Positions 11,454 to 24,395 of a stretch of 64,000 bases of DNA are shown piece after piece. The notes beneath the pieces were generated by a model. The model searched no databases. It was given only the letters and a program-made list of their open reading frames with translations, and was not told where the DNA came from. Position 1 is the first letter of the stretch. Each line of letters opens with the position of its first letter. The position numbers and the translations under genes were made by a program. This DNA comes from Marasmius tenuissimus (Eukaryota > Basidiomycota > Agaricomycetes > Agaricales > Marasmiaceae), in the NCBI GenBank assembly GCA_029532415.1, contig JAQOTA010000070.1, positions 434,001 to 498,000 of the forward strand, read 5' to 3'.

Positions 11454-11691
11454 CCGCGCCGGCTAAGCTACTTAGCCAACGGTACTTTGACCCGGCTTCT
11501 ATTTCGCCTATGTTTTTTGGAGATCTATGGCCATTGACTCCCTGAGGCCCTGAGAGCAATACATACAAACGTTGTTGAAGTGCTAAAGAAGGCTAAAGCA
11601 GTTTAGCTGCATGGGAAGATTCCCAGACCAGACTTCCGTCACTCCGGTCCCGCCGTAGCCCCAGGGTCTAACGCTTCCGAATTCCGAGATC

Positions 11692-12079
11692 TTTCTCCTT
11701 TCTCAGTCGATTTGCCTGCCTTGGCCTTCTAACGTCTTGCGGCTCCCTAGAAAAGAGCGACTCACGTTCAGCAAGATCATTTGGAGATGCAGAAGGATGC
11801 AGATCTGCATTCATTCGACCCTTAAGCAGGTGCCTGAAATGTGAGTCTCCAAATTGGAAACGGGTATTTGTTATTCAGAGTCGGGATAACGACGGCGCAG
11901 GGCGGAGCTTCAGGGCCGCCATGACGCGAAGTTATTAAGACTCAAGAACTAGGTCGCCATGTCTGTTTTTGGGCTATTTTCCTTCCTCGTTTCCTTTTCT
12001 TGCCCTTAGCTTGATGTAACTGGGCATCTTTGTTTCCCTTGATCCCAAACTTTCTCGAAGTCGGTTCCTCAGACCCGGC
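11692..12079. other. Intergenic, no gene seen
   Basis: Unique sequence between the end of the right duplication copy and the start of the DUF6533 gene. A short minus-strand open frame (11974-12192) overlaps the first exon of that gene and is taken as a shadow. Confidence 0.5.
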
Positions 12080-13739
12080 ATGTTAACGAGCGAAAACGAC
12101 AAGTTCATCCAGCTCTTCCAAGGGAGCGTAAACCCGCTGCGTGTTTGTCGTGCGTATTCGCGTTTTTCGGAGTCGACCTGATCGACTGACATTAATATCT
12201 CACTCTCTTCCCCTCTACCAGTTGTCGGGTTTACCTGGGGGTTGCACGATTATCGTGAGTCCAGACCAATCCATCGAGCTCCCTAGGTTTAGCCGCTGAC
12301 CCGCTTGACAGTAATCACATTACAAGACGAGGCGAGTATGCGGTCTTCACTCTCTGTCGTCTGAGCCCAGGAAGCTAAACATCGCGAACACACCAGATCG
12401 ACTACGTATGGGTCAGTGCCACTATCGAACACTTTCATACCTTGCCTCAAAAGTTTAACCTCTCTTGGAGTGTAGAGTAAGGAATGGTGCTTCAACAAGG
12501 CCATGTTCTTCTGGGTACGAAAAAGGAACAAATTCTGTGAAGGGACCTCATCTAACCCTGCCATCTTCAGATTCGATACTATACCCTCGTTCTCCTTCTC
12601 TTCGACGTTGTTCAGATCCACACATTCGCGATTCCTGGGGTAACCTCTGACAATGTGTACGTTCATGGTTCGAGCCTAGCATGCTACCTTCATTGATGAT
12701 GGCTTCCAGATGCGTTGCAATGGACTCCGTCATACGTGTTGTTGGTGCCATCAGTCTGTGGTCCGTTGAGATCATTATGCAACTTCGTGTTTACGCGCTG
12801 TACAAGTGTTCCAAACGCGTGAGTGGCTGTTTCACTGATGCATCTCCACAAAACTGATTGAAGGCACTGTAGGTTGCGATAATCAATGGTGTACTGTTCC
12901 TGGGATCTATTGCTGGGTTCCTTTATGTTCTGATCTACAACGCTCAACGAAGGAGAGCAGTCATTGCAGATGCAGTACATTTACCGCTCCCGGGCTGCCC
13001 ATCTATCCATTCTGGTATCGAATGGGCACAGTGGATTCCAGGTGAGTCATGAGTTCTGTCGAAGCTTAGAGGTCCTCATTGACTCGAGGAACCTCCCAGC
13101 TACCGCGTATGAAGGCGTACTGTTCGGTTTTGCTTTCTATAAGACACTCAAGTCCAGTGCCGTCAGACTAAAAGATGGAAGAAGGGTCGGTCTTTACGGC
13201 CTCCTTCTACGAGATAATCTGTTCTACTTCTTTGCGTGAGTAATCGAAGTGTGGCTGAAACCGATTCGTATACTCATCCAGCGCTCACACCCAAGTATTG
13301 CTTTCATCCTGGTGTTCAACAATCTGATGGTCGTTGTAGGTGGTCGTTATGTGTCAATCTTAGGCTTGGCTAACGTCTTTCGCTCACAGGGTGTCACCCG
13401 TATACCGTGGTTTAGCTACGGGTTCGTTCCGATCGCACTTTCGCGCTTGACCCTTATCTGACTCACCCCGGCTGTAGACCATTCCATGCCGCCGTCGGAA
13501 TCCTGACTACTCGGATGATGTTGAACATGTACAAGGCGTCTAGCACCGAAGTAAACGGCATATCCAATCGTCCAGGATGGCCTAGAGCTCGAGCTGCGGA
13601 TCCAAAACCCGAAGGAACACTGTCCTGGCGCGCAGCGGGCCCCGCCCACTCGTCCGGGTTTGGTTTCTCCCAGTCAGATGGAACCGACCCTTCCACGCTC
13701 GAGTCGTATGAATTGAACGACAAGAAACCTGTACCGTAA
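12080..13739 (+). CDS. DUF6533-type seven-helix membrane protein
   Basis: Agaricomycete membrane protein family of unknown function. Exon 1 (12080-12149) starts MLTSENDKFIQLFQG. Exons 2 and 3 (12222-12254, 12312-12331) give VGFTWGLHDYLITLQDE. After a GC..AG intron (12332-12396) comes IDYVW, then EWCFNKAMFFW and IRYYTLVLLLFDVVQIHTF. Later exons give VEIIMQLRVYALYKCSKR, VAIINGVLFLGSIAGFLY, PLPGCPSIHSGIEWAQWIP, ATAYEGVLFGFAFYKT, FILVFNNLMVV and FHAAVGILTTRMMLNMYKA. This order of helices and the PGC..GIEWAQWIP segment match the family over its full length. The C-terminus is polar and disordered. Splice phases fit at the junctions I worked out. The role is not known; receptor-like topology is only an inference. 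Confidence 0.8.
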
Positions 13740-13930
13740 GGCGGTCACTGGGCACGGGTCCTTTCAGGAAGCGATGTACTTGCACCCTTTTGTTGGTTAC
13801 GCTTGGCTTTGACATTTCTAATACAGTGGGATACATACTAGGTTGTGATACATACATACAATGAATATTGAATACCCATCACAGATGATTGTACAGATAC
13901 ACTACGGGTTTAGGGCCTTGGGGTACATAA

Positions 13931-16900
13931 TCATCGCACACGTTCATGCGGCTCTTGCCATGGAACCTCCAGAATCTTGAGAATCTCTTCCTCTGTCTCG
14001 GAAGCCAACACCGTGCCTGCACAGGGGAACGACCAGGTAAGCACAGAGTCTGGGCTGTGAGGGGAGTGAGCCTTACCGGCGTTAGTCTTGATAGATCTTT
14101 GGTGAGTGTCTCGGACGACTCCTTCGTAGAGCCCGCGCTGGTTTAGGGAGTAACCCATTTGATTCGCTTTCCACCTCATAGAGCGATTGAACTATGAGGA
14201 AGTCTTGGTGAGAGGGAGGACTAGGGACTAAGAACTAGAATGATCTCACGATATCGTCTCCCTGCGAAAGAGAGAATATACCAAGTCAGCTTGAACGTTT
14301 CATGTTGGTTCGGCGGGGGCTCACAGTATAGTACAGAAGGGCGGCGCCCTTATTCTTCCACGGAACGGTGAGGAAATCGATCCTCCTCTGCTTCGCGCCT
14401 TTCTTACCGGGCAAATGACACAGGCCGCGATAAATCGCCTCAAGGTCGTCAGGATCTTCAGGAAGTGCGAGATCTTCCGTTAGAATGTCGGCATCATGAA
14501 GCTTCTGCAATAAACGCGAGAGGACGCCTGACGTCGCGTGGTCAGGAACTGCTCTCGACGTAAGGGGTACAACACACCTTCGTGAGTCTTTCCATCCCGT
14601 GTGGGTCGTGTGATCATAATGTCTATGTCCCCGCAGTCCGCTTTGCCCCTGTAATTCTGGCGTCAGAGACAAGACTCGACGTAATTTCTGTGAAGCCGCA
14701 TCACCTTCTATAGCTACCCATTATCTCCACGAAGAGGTCAGGGTCAATGGAAAGCGCTGTGAAGGTGATTCAACTCAATAACGGCTCGGAATATCTTTGG
14801 GAGACTTACCAATGGGTTTGATAAGGCTGAAGATAGCTCCAGCTTCTTCTCCAGGCATCCGGTCGTTTATATCTATAACAGGATTCCCTCTCATTAAACG
14901 CTACGGCGGAGAAGTTCTTTGAAGTCATACCATCATAATACTTGAGGCCGATCTTCTGAGCAGCGCTCAACTTGACGCCACCCTTTCCGTTTGCCAGATC
15001 TTGGAGCGTTCGGCACCCATTGGAGTACCACTTCAGTGCGGTCGATTGACCTACAGAGCGACATCAAGATTCTCAACGTGGCACGACGCCAGAAGCGGGG
15101 AGGGAGATACGCACCCACGCCATAGATTCCTTGGAAGACGCGCGTCACTTGAACGCTTTCCGTGTTCTCATACTTCAATCGACGCAAGTCGCCAGTCTCG
15201 ATGATCTCCTTTATCTGTAAAAACGATTAGCCTTGTACCCGTCTAACCATGAATCGCACTTACCTTCACAGCCGTCTTTAGCCCGATCCCTTGAGCTTCT
15301 GGGCATCCTGAATACTTCTGATACGTTTCGAGTGATTCCTGAGAAGCCGAATCACTGGCAAGAAACGTTCGTCAATAAGGCTAAATAGGAGATTCGCGGG
15401 ACGTGAACACTGTACCTTTCGAATAAGTGAAAGCTCGCCATTTATCTTCGTCTCCCGGTTTGGCTTTGTGGAGATCATGTAGTGCCTGAAGCTGTCACAA
15501 AAAAAGGAGAGGAACGTTCATACACTACCGCTGGTGATCTCAAGCTGAAACCCAACCTTTTCGATGATATCTTGATTCGGACAGCCGTTCCGGTCAACTC
15601 CTGGAAGATCGCAGGCAAAACCCTATCACACATGACATGGATGAGAACAGACAACTTGGAAGCCATTCGTAATGTAGCTAACCTTAGGCCGTTTGTATGG
15701 GGGTTCCTCAGTATCGGTGTCGGAGAACTGGTCTTCAACGTCGGTTTCGTCCTCTACCTCTCCGTATCGCTGTAAAGATGAGGGTATCAGTGCGGGGTAA
15801 CGAGAATGGATGCGATACAACGCACACCTCGCATCCTTTCTTCCTCGACCTCTGCTCTTGCTTTTGCTAAAAACGGGGCCAACGGATCGTTGACAACAGG
15901 TTTCTCGGGCTCGAAGAACAGCGGAAGTCGAGACGGTGCAGCTTTCGGTAGAGGTTTGATGTTTCGTGTACTCGCGTGTTGGCCTGCCACCCGGCTCTGA
16001 GGCTGTATGTTATCGTTCGTGAAATCCCTAACGGACAAAATGTCAGAGGAAGGGAGAAACACCGCCGGTCCGGAAAGACGAAGCATACTCGATTTGCTCG
16101 TCCTCGCTATCTTCATGATGTGCTAATTCTTCCGCTTTGCGTTTGCCTTTGTTTTTGGAAAATCCCGATAACGAACCAGAGCTACCACGAACAGGAGGAA
16201 TTCGGCTCGCAAAGGCAGCGTGAGGGAAATATTCCGCTAGTTTTGGCTTCGGGCCTTCGGGTGTTTGCTCTATAGTGTGGTGCGTATCAATGACCCAGGC
16301 CCACGTCACGCACGGGATATGCTCTGGTATGTCCTTGAGCGACTTGATCCCCGCAGCTTTGAGGAGAGGCCCCGAGTTATTCTCCCTGTCAACTACGATG
16401 TGGGTAACCGTCGACGGATCGTAAGTCGGAGCCAATGTTCCACCATGACGGAGGATCTAATAGATATCAATCGTCAGACCTCGTGAGAGATTGAAGGGTA
16501 GCTCGAGACATACAATCCACATCCTATTCTTCGTCGTTTCACTTGCGTTGCTGAAGTCGTTCCCGCAGTAGAATATGCATGACCCTTTGAGATGCTGTTT
16601 ATCCTTCTTGCTGGCTTGACTCTTGCCCTCCTGTCTTAACCCGTACTGCTCGCTGGCTATCATGGCGAATTCGGAAGGTAGTTTCCGTAGAGACAGCATA
16701 GCACTTATGGCCATCTTCTTCGGTTTGTCAGACGGCTCTGCAGCGTCTAGGATTGTCTTCTGGCTCTTGACGACGTTCTTCGCGCGCAAGTTTTTGGTAG
16801 GACCTTTGGACTTCGCGGCAGGCGGGGGAGAGGAGCGGTCGCCTACCACGGAAGAAGCTTTGGTAGTGGTGTCGTCTGGGCTCGACGGTCGTTGAGAAAC

Positions 16901-17817
16901 TTTCATCAGTTTGTGCCGTTTCCTGGCCGTGTGGTTTGCAATTTGATCCGAGATGACATCCATCAGTGAGGGCTCTGAAGGTTTGCTCGTAGATTTATGA
17001 GGCACCGCGTCAGAAGGGGGAGCGCTTGCGTCTTCGATTGGCGAGGTCGGAATATCAGAGGACAAGGGTGCCTGGTCGTGGTCGTCTTGAGGTATCGAGA
17101 TTGATATGGGGGGATTGGGGGTGGCCCGGCGGACTGTGCGAAGATTCTGGGGAGGTACAGGAGAGGACTTTCTCGGGGACGAGGACCTTAAACGTGATTT
17201 TAGACCGGACTCTTCACCGCTGTTTGCTTTCGCTCGGGGTTTTGTGGCGCTGCGTTTTGCCTTCGGTGATGGCATCGGCGACATTGATGTAGGCCTAGAT
17301 GTGCTGAAAGCAAACTTGGTACTGAGATATACGATGAAGATATATTCTTTACCTTGTACCAAACGGTTCCTCGTTCGTTGAGGCTTGGGTAAACCTTGTC
17401 TGCATTCCCTGCCTGCGCGGCGTTATGGGGGCAACGGGTGACGCCTTCTTCCGTTTGCTAATCGATAGAAAGAGTGTCAGCCACTTGCTATCATTATACG
17501 TATCTGCTCAGCCTGCCTTGGTGTCGATGGTGATGACTGCTGGATATTTGAAGTTTGTTCTGGGATGTGGCGACTAATTTCTGGTACATGAGGCGATGCC
17601 ACAGCTTTCCTCTTGCCGGATTTCTGTGATCCCTTACTCTCCAGGTGTTCTTGCAATTGACTATTGGCCCTAGTTATTCAACAATAATCATTGAGACAAG
17701 ACCATCGTGACGTTACCGTTTCTTTTCCAGCTTCATTTGCTCGATAAACTCGTCCATATCATCATCAGGAATGCTCATACGTCTATCTTGCTCTCTGAAA
17801 AATTCGTCCACATCCAT
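13931..17817 (-). CDS. POLL: DNA polymerase lambda (family X, BRCT domain)
   Basis: Nuclear gap-filling polymerase for base-excision and end-joining repair. Exon 1 starts MDVDEFFREQDRRMSIPDDD (ATG 17817). A long disordered serine/lysine-rich region follows, then a BRCT domain with YDPSTVTHIVVD and PCVTWAWVIDTHHT, and a linker ending ERMR. The catalytic part has GVDRNGCPNQDIIE, LHKAKPGDEDKWRAFTYSK and the helix-hairpin region. The nucleotidyl-transfer motif is GKADCGDIDIMITRPTR, with two metal-binding Asp. The third Asp is in QRRIDFLTVPWK, followed by GAALLYYTG, MGYSLNQRGLY and a C-terminus PWQEPHERVR. All three catalytic Asp are present. More than ten introns are inferred. Bases 17060-17329 are duplicated at 8102-8373. 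The exact exon ends in the disordered N-terminal third are less certain than the family call. Confidence 0.85.
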
Positions 17818-19075
17818 GTCGTCGACTATGTTTGTGAAAGTGAGTCGGAGTGATGGTGGTTGAGGTGAGACAACGCGCGTGACAGTTGTGACACTCGCGT
17901 CCGCGATTGTAGCGACGAGCGTGCTTGTAACGTGACCAGACCAGACCCGTGACTGCCACATTACGACTTACCACATTCGGAAAGAATGATCCCACGCGTG
18001 TTTCTCCAGAGTCCACTGTCCAAGCTGCCATCGCCACAGCCAGATTCCATGCGGTCCTCCACTCTGAAAGTTCTAACGTTTACAGCTTGCCTCTCAGATC
18101 CAGCATTCCAATTTTAGTTTCATCTCACACGTGGCATATTCCAGACAAAACAGCGCTGATACCGCACGGCGCAAACATATCGCAACTTGCCTGCCCGCGG
18201 CACCGATTCAACGATAGGCAGAGTATGAATTCAGTGAGCGCCCTTCGATATGATCACAACCCTCGTGCATCTGAGAGATGCTGATTTGGTGTTTTATTCT
18301 TTGACCTCTGAATGCTCAGGAGAGCTCGACAAGAGCTCGACGAAGATGGCTCGGCAAGTTTTCCCACTCCGACCTTAGCAACAGTTCAATATTGAACACA
18401 TGGCGGGAACTCATGCGATAGATGCCATCCTCTGCCAACCTGCATTACCGTGGAATGCTTGGACAGGAGGGGCGCTATGTACATGTGCCGCTTTTTTCGT
18501 TGGCTGAACCCTTGAACCTGGTCGTTATGTACTTACCTAGTCTTATGGCAGGCCGCCTTCACGACGCAGAGAAGCCCAATCTCGATTCCAGGCTATTCCA
18601 GATCATCAATTTCCCAAGCTCTAAAGCATATTATTCTCGGATTTTGACAGCTTCAAGGGTGTCAGAACTTTCAGACAAGCCGCTTTCGAATGAAACTGAA
18701 GCGAAACTTCCCAAAATCCAAACTCCCGTTCCGTTCCGTTCTCGACTTTGGTCTCGATCAAAGATCGCGCTAGTCTGAAAGTTCTCATTTACAGTCCGCC
18801 ACACGCATGAGCTCTGGTATGTTCCAGTAATTGCGGGTAGAAGTCAATAACCATATCTTTCATGTTCCATAGGCTATGAAATTTAATCATTCGATCGCGG
18901 AACTTCGTCTGACTACGAAAGGGCAGCAAAGCCAGACTGCCGGTACTGTGTGATCTCATGTACCCCCAGATCCGGTATATAAACAAGGCCAGACCCCCTC
19001 AGAACTTCCCAGCATCTCTCGCTTTCCTCGCTAAGCGAATCACCGGCTTCCCTTCCTTCAGCTACGACCCCAACC
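17818..19075. promoter_or_regulatory. Divergent spacer between polymerase lambda and chitinase
   Basis: About 1.25 kb without a convincing gene. A 118-codon open frame at 18422-18778 has no family resemblance and no splice context. TATATAAA at 18976-18983 lies about 95 bases before the chitinase ATG and is a good TATA box. Confidence 0.5.
18976..18983 (+). promoter_or_regulatory. TATA box of the PX-GH18 gene
   Basis: TATATAAA about 95 bases upstream of the ATG at 19076. Confidence 0.55.
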
Positions 19076-21383
19076 ATGACTTTGACTGTCACCATCCCAT
19101 CCCATACAACTTCGTCCTTCCCGAAACCTCACATTCTTTATGTCCTACATCTTTCACAAGATGGGAAGAAGACCGTTCTCAACAAACGTTACTCTGATGT
19201 GCGGGACCTTGTCTTTTTTTCTCTCTGCACGACTTGACTCTTTTTTTCCTGTTTTCTAGTTCGTCGAGTTGAACAACGCCTTGGGTTCTCATGAGATCGA
19301 CTTTCCACCCAAGCGCATCCTCGTCACAACATTCGTGCCATCTGCATGGATGGACGACGCACTCGTTCGAGAGCGCAAAGCTGGGCTGGCAAAGTACCTA
19401 TCGAACATCATCGCGAAGCCCCAATACCGCAACCATTCAGCTCTACTCGACTTCCTCAAACCTTCGTCAGATGACAAGGAAAGATTCAACCTCGAAGACG
19501 CTTTGCCTTCCACGCTCTCACGGAAGACAGCTCAAGACGTAGAAGCTCAGGCGACTCCCATTGCTGCCGCTTACTACCCAGGTATGCTCTTGTTCCTTCC
19601 TCTTTCGACAGGATCCGAACTCAATCGACTCCCCAGACTGGAGCGCGGGCAGCAATCCACCCGAAAATATCAACTTCTCGAAGTTCGATATTATATTCTT
19701 CGGTATGTCACCTGTCTCGCCAATTCAGAACTATTGATTGACGTCTGATTTACCTACAGCGTTCGCGATGCCCAATCAAAATTCGGGGTTAGATTGGGGA
19801 AGCCAGGACATCCTTCGAAGACTGGTCAACAGCGCACGCAACAGCGGTCGGGGTACTAGAATCGTTCTTTCAGTCGGTACGATTCATCCTATTCTCTGGA
19901 ATACAGCGCCCGAGTCTTCACACTCGGTATTCTAGGCGGCTGGGGTGGGAGTACATGGTTTTCACAGGCTACCCAGAATCAGAATCGCCAGACCTTCGTC
20001 AACGCTATGGTCAATGCTGTTCAAACCTACAACCTTGACGGTACGTCATTTTTCTGAAGGTTTTTGTTTATGTATGAACTCAAACTCTATATCACAGGAC
20101 TTGATATTGACTGGGTATGGTCGTTATCGTGAACACATGGTCTACCGTGCTCACGCGCTCTAAATATCACAAGGAATACCCCAACTCGACTGGGGCTGGG
20201 AACCCTCATTCCCCTAGTGATGCTGCAAATCTTCTGAGCCTATTCCGGGATCTCCGAAATGCTCTGGGTAAGCCCCATTCGAGAATTGAGTATTCCTCGG
20301 ACTGGACCTAATGACCTCACCTCTCAGGTTCTAGCAAGATTATCTCCGCCGCTGTCCCTCACCTCCCTTGGATTGGACAGAACGGTCAGCCGTTGAGCAA
20401 CATCTCTGCTTATGCTGAGCAGATGACATACATCAACATAATGTTCGTGCTTGCCACCGACCCTCCATCGTAACCTGTTCTCACTAACTTCACTTCGTTC
20501 GCAGGAATTACGACGTCTGGGGGGCCTCTTCGACCCCCGGCCCGAATGCTCCGCTCAGTAAGTCTGTCTCCCGCCTACGTTCAACCACCGCCATTGAACC
20601 TCGTTTTGCCCTTCCGCTCTAGGTAACGGCTGCGGAACGTCCACTCAACCCCAAGCCAGCGCACAAGCCGCCCTCAGCCAATGGACTGCCGCGGGTGCAC
20701 CAGCATCCAAGCTCCTCCTCGGGCTACCGTTGTACGGCTATGTCTCGCAGAGCACCAAGACCACGCTCTCTGGGAGCCTCACCGCGAACAAGGAAATGTC
20801 ACTCATCCAGGAGACGGACTCTAACGGTTATTTCCTCAACGGAGCTCACCCACGAGACAAAGATGCGCCCGTTAGGGCAGCTGCCGATCTGAGAGGATGG
20901 TATGGATCCCAGATCCCTTTCAACCAGTTGGTTGCTTCGGGTGCGATTGTGAAGCAGGCCGACGGGAACTATGGCGAGGCAGGCGGCTTCACGATGGGTG
21001 AGTGGTAACGGTGCCTTGAGTCGGATGTACACCCCCCCTCTGATCATCATTTTCTCTCTTACCAGGTTGGGATAACTGCAGCGATACGCCGGTGAGTTGA
21101 TTTTTGACGATGTTCTTGGCTATGGCTAACGTCTCGCGATCCATAGTATCTGTTCAACACTGCTCAAGAAACGGTAGTCACCTACGACGATACGTGGTCG
21201 ATTGGCTCGAAGGCATCCTTCGCTAAAGATAACGGAATGGCGGGGTGCTTCACTTGGTCGTTGGATCAGGTGAGATTGGCCCAGAAAATTACTCTTATCG
21301 ACCTCCCGAACTGAATTCTGTTGCACCAGGACGACGGATTGACCCTGCAGAATGTTATCCGCAACAAGCTAGGCAAGGCGTGA
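19076..21383 (+). CDS. PX domain-GH18 chitinase fusion
   Basis: The N-terminal ~170 residues look like a phosphoinositide-binding PX domain: PKPHILYVLHLSQDGKK, then NKRYSDFVELNNAL (the PX R-Y-S-D-F signature), PPKRILVTTF, RERKAGLAKYLSNII and HSALLDFLKP. A short linker leads to AAYYP. An intron that reuses the in-frame CCCAG then joins this to DWSAGSNPPENINFSKFDII and a complete GH18 barrel: VLSVGGWGGSTWFS, the catalytic DGLDIDWEYP, QMTYINIMNYDVWG, LLLGLPLYGYVS and GCFTWSLDQDDG, ending RNKLGKA. The acid/base Glu is present, with its intron falling just before it. There is no signal peptide, unlike secreted chitinases. The PX part suggests attachment to the cytosolic face of endosomal or vacuolar membranes, which is inference. 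Chitin or chitooligosaccharide hydrolysis is the expected activity. Confidence 0.82.
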
Positions 21384-21809
21384 AGCGTGAGGTCTGAAGA
21401 CCGGAGGAGGATCCCATATGAACTCTGTCTCTACTTGTTATGACCCGATCATGTTCATCACGACCTCTCATGCGGGCCCACGATTGTAGCCTATTGTAGC
21501 GCGAATCCGCGTTACCCTACTACATTATTGATACCCAGCGTATTTATATCTACCGTGTAGCCTTTCTGCAGAATGATCAGCAAGTTATGTAACTTTTCAT
21601 AGCAACCCCACGGCAACGCAGGGGAAGGCACGACTCGAAACAATTCAAAGAAGAGGGTATATTTTACAACAGAGGTATGTATAAAGGTACAACATAAATT
21701 TCGAACACTCATCAATAGATTTACGAGTGGAACTTCTTTACACCATATGAGGCCCGGAATGCTTAGAATACGGATGAACACCAACCTATCAGACGTGACC
21801 CAATCAGCT
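21384..21809. other. Intergenic, convergent 3' ends
   Basis: Lies between the chitinase stop and the 3' end of the minus-strand DUF6534 gene. No gene seen. A last small exon of the DUF6534 gene could lie here, since a good donor (GTAAGT) occurs just before its apparent stop. Confidence 0.45.
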
Positions 21810-23263
21810 CTACCACGCAACAACGCACGGAGAAACATGTTTACTTACCGGCGACGACATGTCCCCCATTTTGATGGTATTTGGATCCTCGGGATCGGCC
21901 CTCGACCAAACCTCACGGTGAATCTTGATGGGCATCTCCACTGCCACGCTAGTGTGGGCGTTGCGAGATCCTTGGAAGTTTTGATGCGAGGAACTCGTTT
22001 GTGGCCCATTTGAGGTTCTGCCGTCCGATATCTTGATTCTGCGGTTGAGAATAACCATGAGGTTATTGGAGTAAAGCTTTCCGAGAACGTCGATGGGTAC
22101 ATTCCAGTAAGACCTGTTGGGAAAGCTGAAGAACAGGACAACTGTAATAATAGCGAGTATGGCTGGAGGGGAGATGTCAGAGCCTGGTGAAGATGGCAAT
22201 GCGCCTCAAATACCTGTTAGAGAACCAGTCTCGACGGTTAAGCGGATAATCTTGGTGATGGCGTCGTCAGTCGCGCTGTTAAACCCGGACCTCTTTCTGG
22301 AGAGCTGCCGAAAGCCGTCAGCCTCGAGGAAAATACTTGAGGTTTCAAATCAAACTTACAATCGCAGTCATGCAGATAGCGATGACTACGTCGCAGGCCC
22401 CGCTGATAGTCAGCCAAATCTGTAATGTCTATAAGCGAGGTTCGAGATGAAATCGGCGGTTCTCATACCGTCAGCTCGGTCCGAGCCCTCACTGCGACCT
22501 GTGCAAGGTTGTTGATAATCCTCGATTGGATGCCAGCGGCGAGTCCACCAGCGCCCCCCGCGACGGCCAGCTATCAATATCCCGTGAGCGGTCATGAAAC
22601 ACCGGGTTATCAGAAACCATACGTACGATCGCGACTAGCGCACCCAGGATCCTTGACTCCGACAGCTTCGAAATGCGATAGGCGAAGAACAGTTGTACCG
22701 CGGTCCCGTCTACGAAAGGAGAGCCTCAGTCTGAGTAAGCGCGTTCCTAGCCGTCATAACCTGGGCGTACTGATGGCACTTATTGTGGGGATCGAGAACC
22801 AAGCATTCCTCATCTTCGACAGCCCCTCCACCTGCGCGAACTCCAGTCCATACTTTATGAATGCATCGTTCGTAATGAGGATGGTCTGAACGGTGTCCAG
22901 TATCAACAACCCATAAACGAGTGCTTTCATAGACCGCCTGTCCCGCGGGAACGCCAGGTAATAGAGAACTGGATCCCGATAGGTGTGTTAGTGATGTCAT
23001 GAACGTCGACAAGGGTGGGCGGGCACACTGACAGACTTGTACACAGAGCACGCCGAACAGGCCCCAGTTGAGGAAGTACCCGATGAGCTTCAGAATGTCT
23101 GATAGTCAGTCCAAGAGTCCGCGAAGAGGTCAATCAGGAGCCCTACATGAGGTCCTGCCCTGTATATCCCATGTTAGTCAGCATCGTCCGTGTAAATGAC
23201 AGGAAAGTGCAAGACGACTTACACAGCGCCGACGGGGGGTGGTCCATCTCTTCCCTCTATCAT
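21810..23263 (-). CDS. DUF6534-type membrane protein
   Basis: Agaricomycete multi-helix membrane protein of unknown function. The start is MIEGRDGPPPVGAV (ATG 23263), then LKLIGYFLNWGLFGVLCVQV, FLYYLAFPRDRRSMKALVYG, LLILDTVQTILITNDAFIKY, an intron, GTAVQLFFAYRISKLSESRI, then QIWLTISGACDVVIAICMTA and SRKRSGFNSATDDAITKIIR. The DUF6534 core follows: AILAIITVVLFFSF, SYWNVPIDVLGKLYSNNLM, VILNRRIK. The tail is polar and ends near 21810 if unspliced, but a GTAAGT donor just after GDMSSP could lead to another small exon downstream. It is the second seven-helix type gene in the window and is unrelated to the DUF6533 gene by position. Confidence 0.78.
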
Positions 23264-24395
23264 CTGCGCAAGTGAGTGGGGGAATGAATGGATCGGATGA
23301 ACGTCAAATCGTGGGGTGCGCCTGCTTTATGACAAGTCAATGAATTGGGCCGGGGCGGGATGCTATACATCATGAACATGCGGCCGTGTATGTGGCTCAT
23401 AGCTGTAAGCGCCTGGAGAGATCAATCATCTATGATAGACATTTGATCTTGGCGGTGGACTTTGTGGTGTACACTGCGCATTCATTTTGCATATCCTTTT
23501 GGCAAACGATTTGCCTGCAAGCCCCAGGGTAAGTAGGAGCTCAGAATTGATAACCCATCTCCATGACTTACCTCTAAGGTAACTTAACTTCGTCGTGTCG
23601 AACCGGCAATCGGCTGGAGTACACTATACGTGAAGTTGTGGTGCTCGTGCCTTTCCAATCGGCAAACACGGGGGGAAATCCCAGAAGGAGACTACATATC
23701 AATGATACATCTGAAAATAGATCAAGTCATAAAGGATCTTCCACATACCACGTAGCATGATGTGATTTGCGCGAGTCAAATCGTCAAATCGTCAAGTCTG
23801 TTTGCCCCTGTTCATCCCGTCTTTCAATTGCCCTGACTTAGATAGTCGCGACGCTGACCTGGGGATTGAATGTAAGGTGTTGTATTCAACACGATGAACC
23901 CAGATAACATGAAGTCTGAAGCCACAGCACACAGAGACGATTTTCGTCGGTTCGGACGAACCCTCCTTGCCACTGCCGGGACGCGTGAGTGACAAACTTC
24001 TAAATGGGTTGGTGATGATTATCATTTGTTCGATGCTCCCGAGAGCTGATGAAGTATGTCCTGTATCGAAGAAGTTCGTCAGTTTACAATAGGAACGTCG
24101 AGAGAACGGCATACCGACTGCGGGTCCCTTCGAAATGATGGTTAGCCGTACTCACGAATAGCCTCCAACGCCTTGTTGCCCGCGACTACGAGCCGAGTGT
24201 GAGTGAGCAGCGGCTTCATACTACGACAGGCCATTGGCTGAAAAAAACTCATTGCTCCAGGGCCGCAAGGTGCGGAACCCAACATGGTCCCCCAGAGTCA
24301 GCAGGCCTGCATGAGATGCTCGAGGCCATGGGCATTTGGATGCGAGATTGAGAAAAAATATCGTCATTGATGCTCGAGACTCCTACTTTATCCAA
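23264..24395. other. Intergenic, no gene seen
   Basis: About 1.1 kb upstream of the DUF6534 gene. Open frames are short, lack family features and do not join by splicing. Confidence 0.45.

Larger units (their letters stand above)
8374..11691. repeat. Segmental duplication, right copy
   Basis: Direct repeat partner of 4774-8100, covering the truncated RNase H2C start, the shared promoter region, permease B and the downstream spacer up to the CGAGATC boundary. To the right of the boundary the sequence is unique. Confidence 0.85.
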
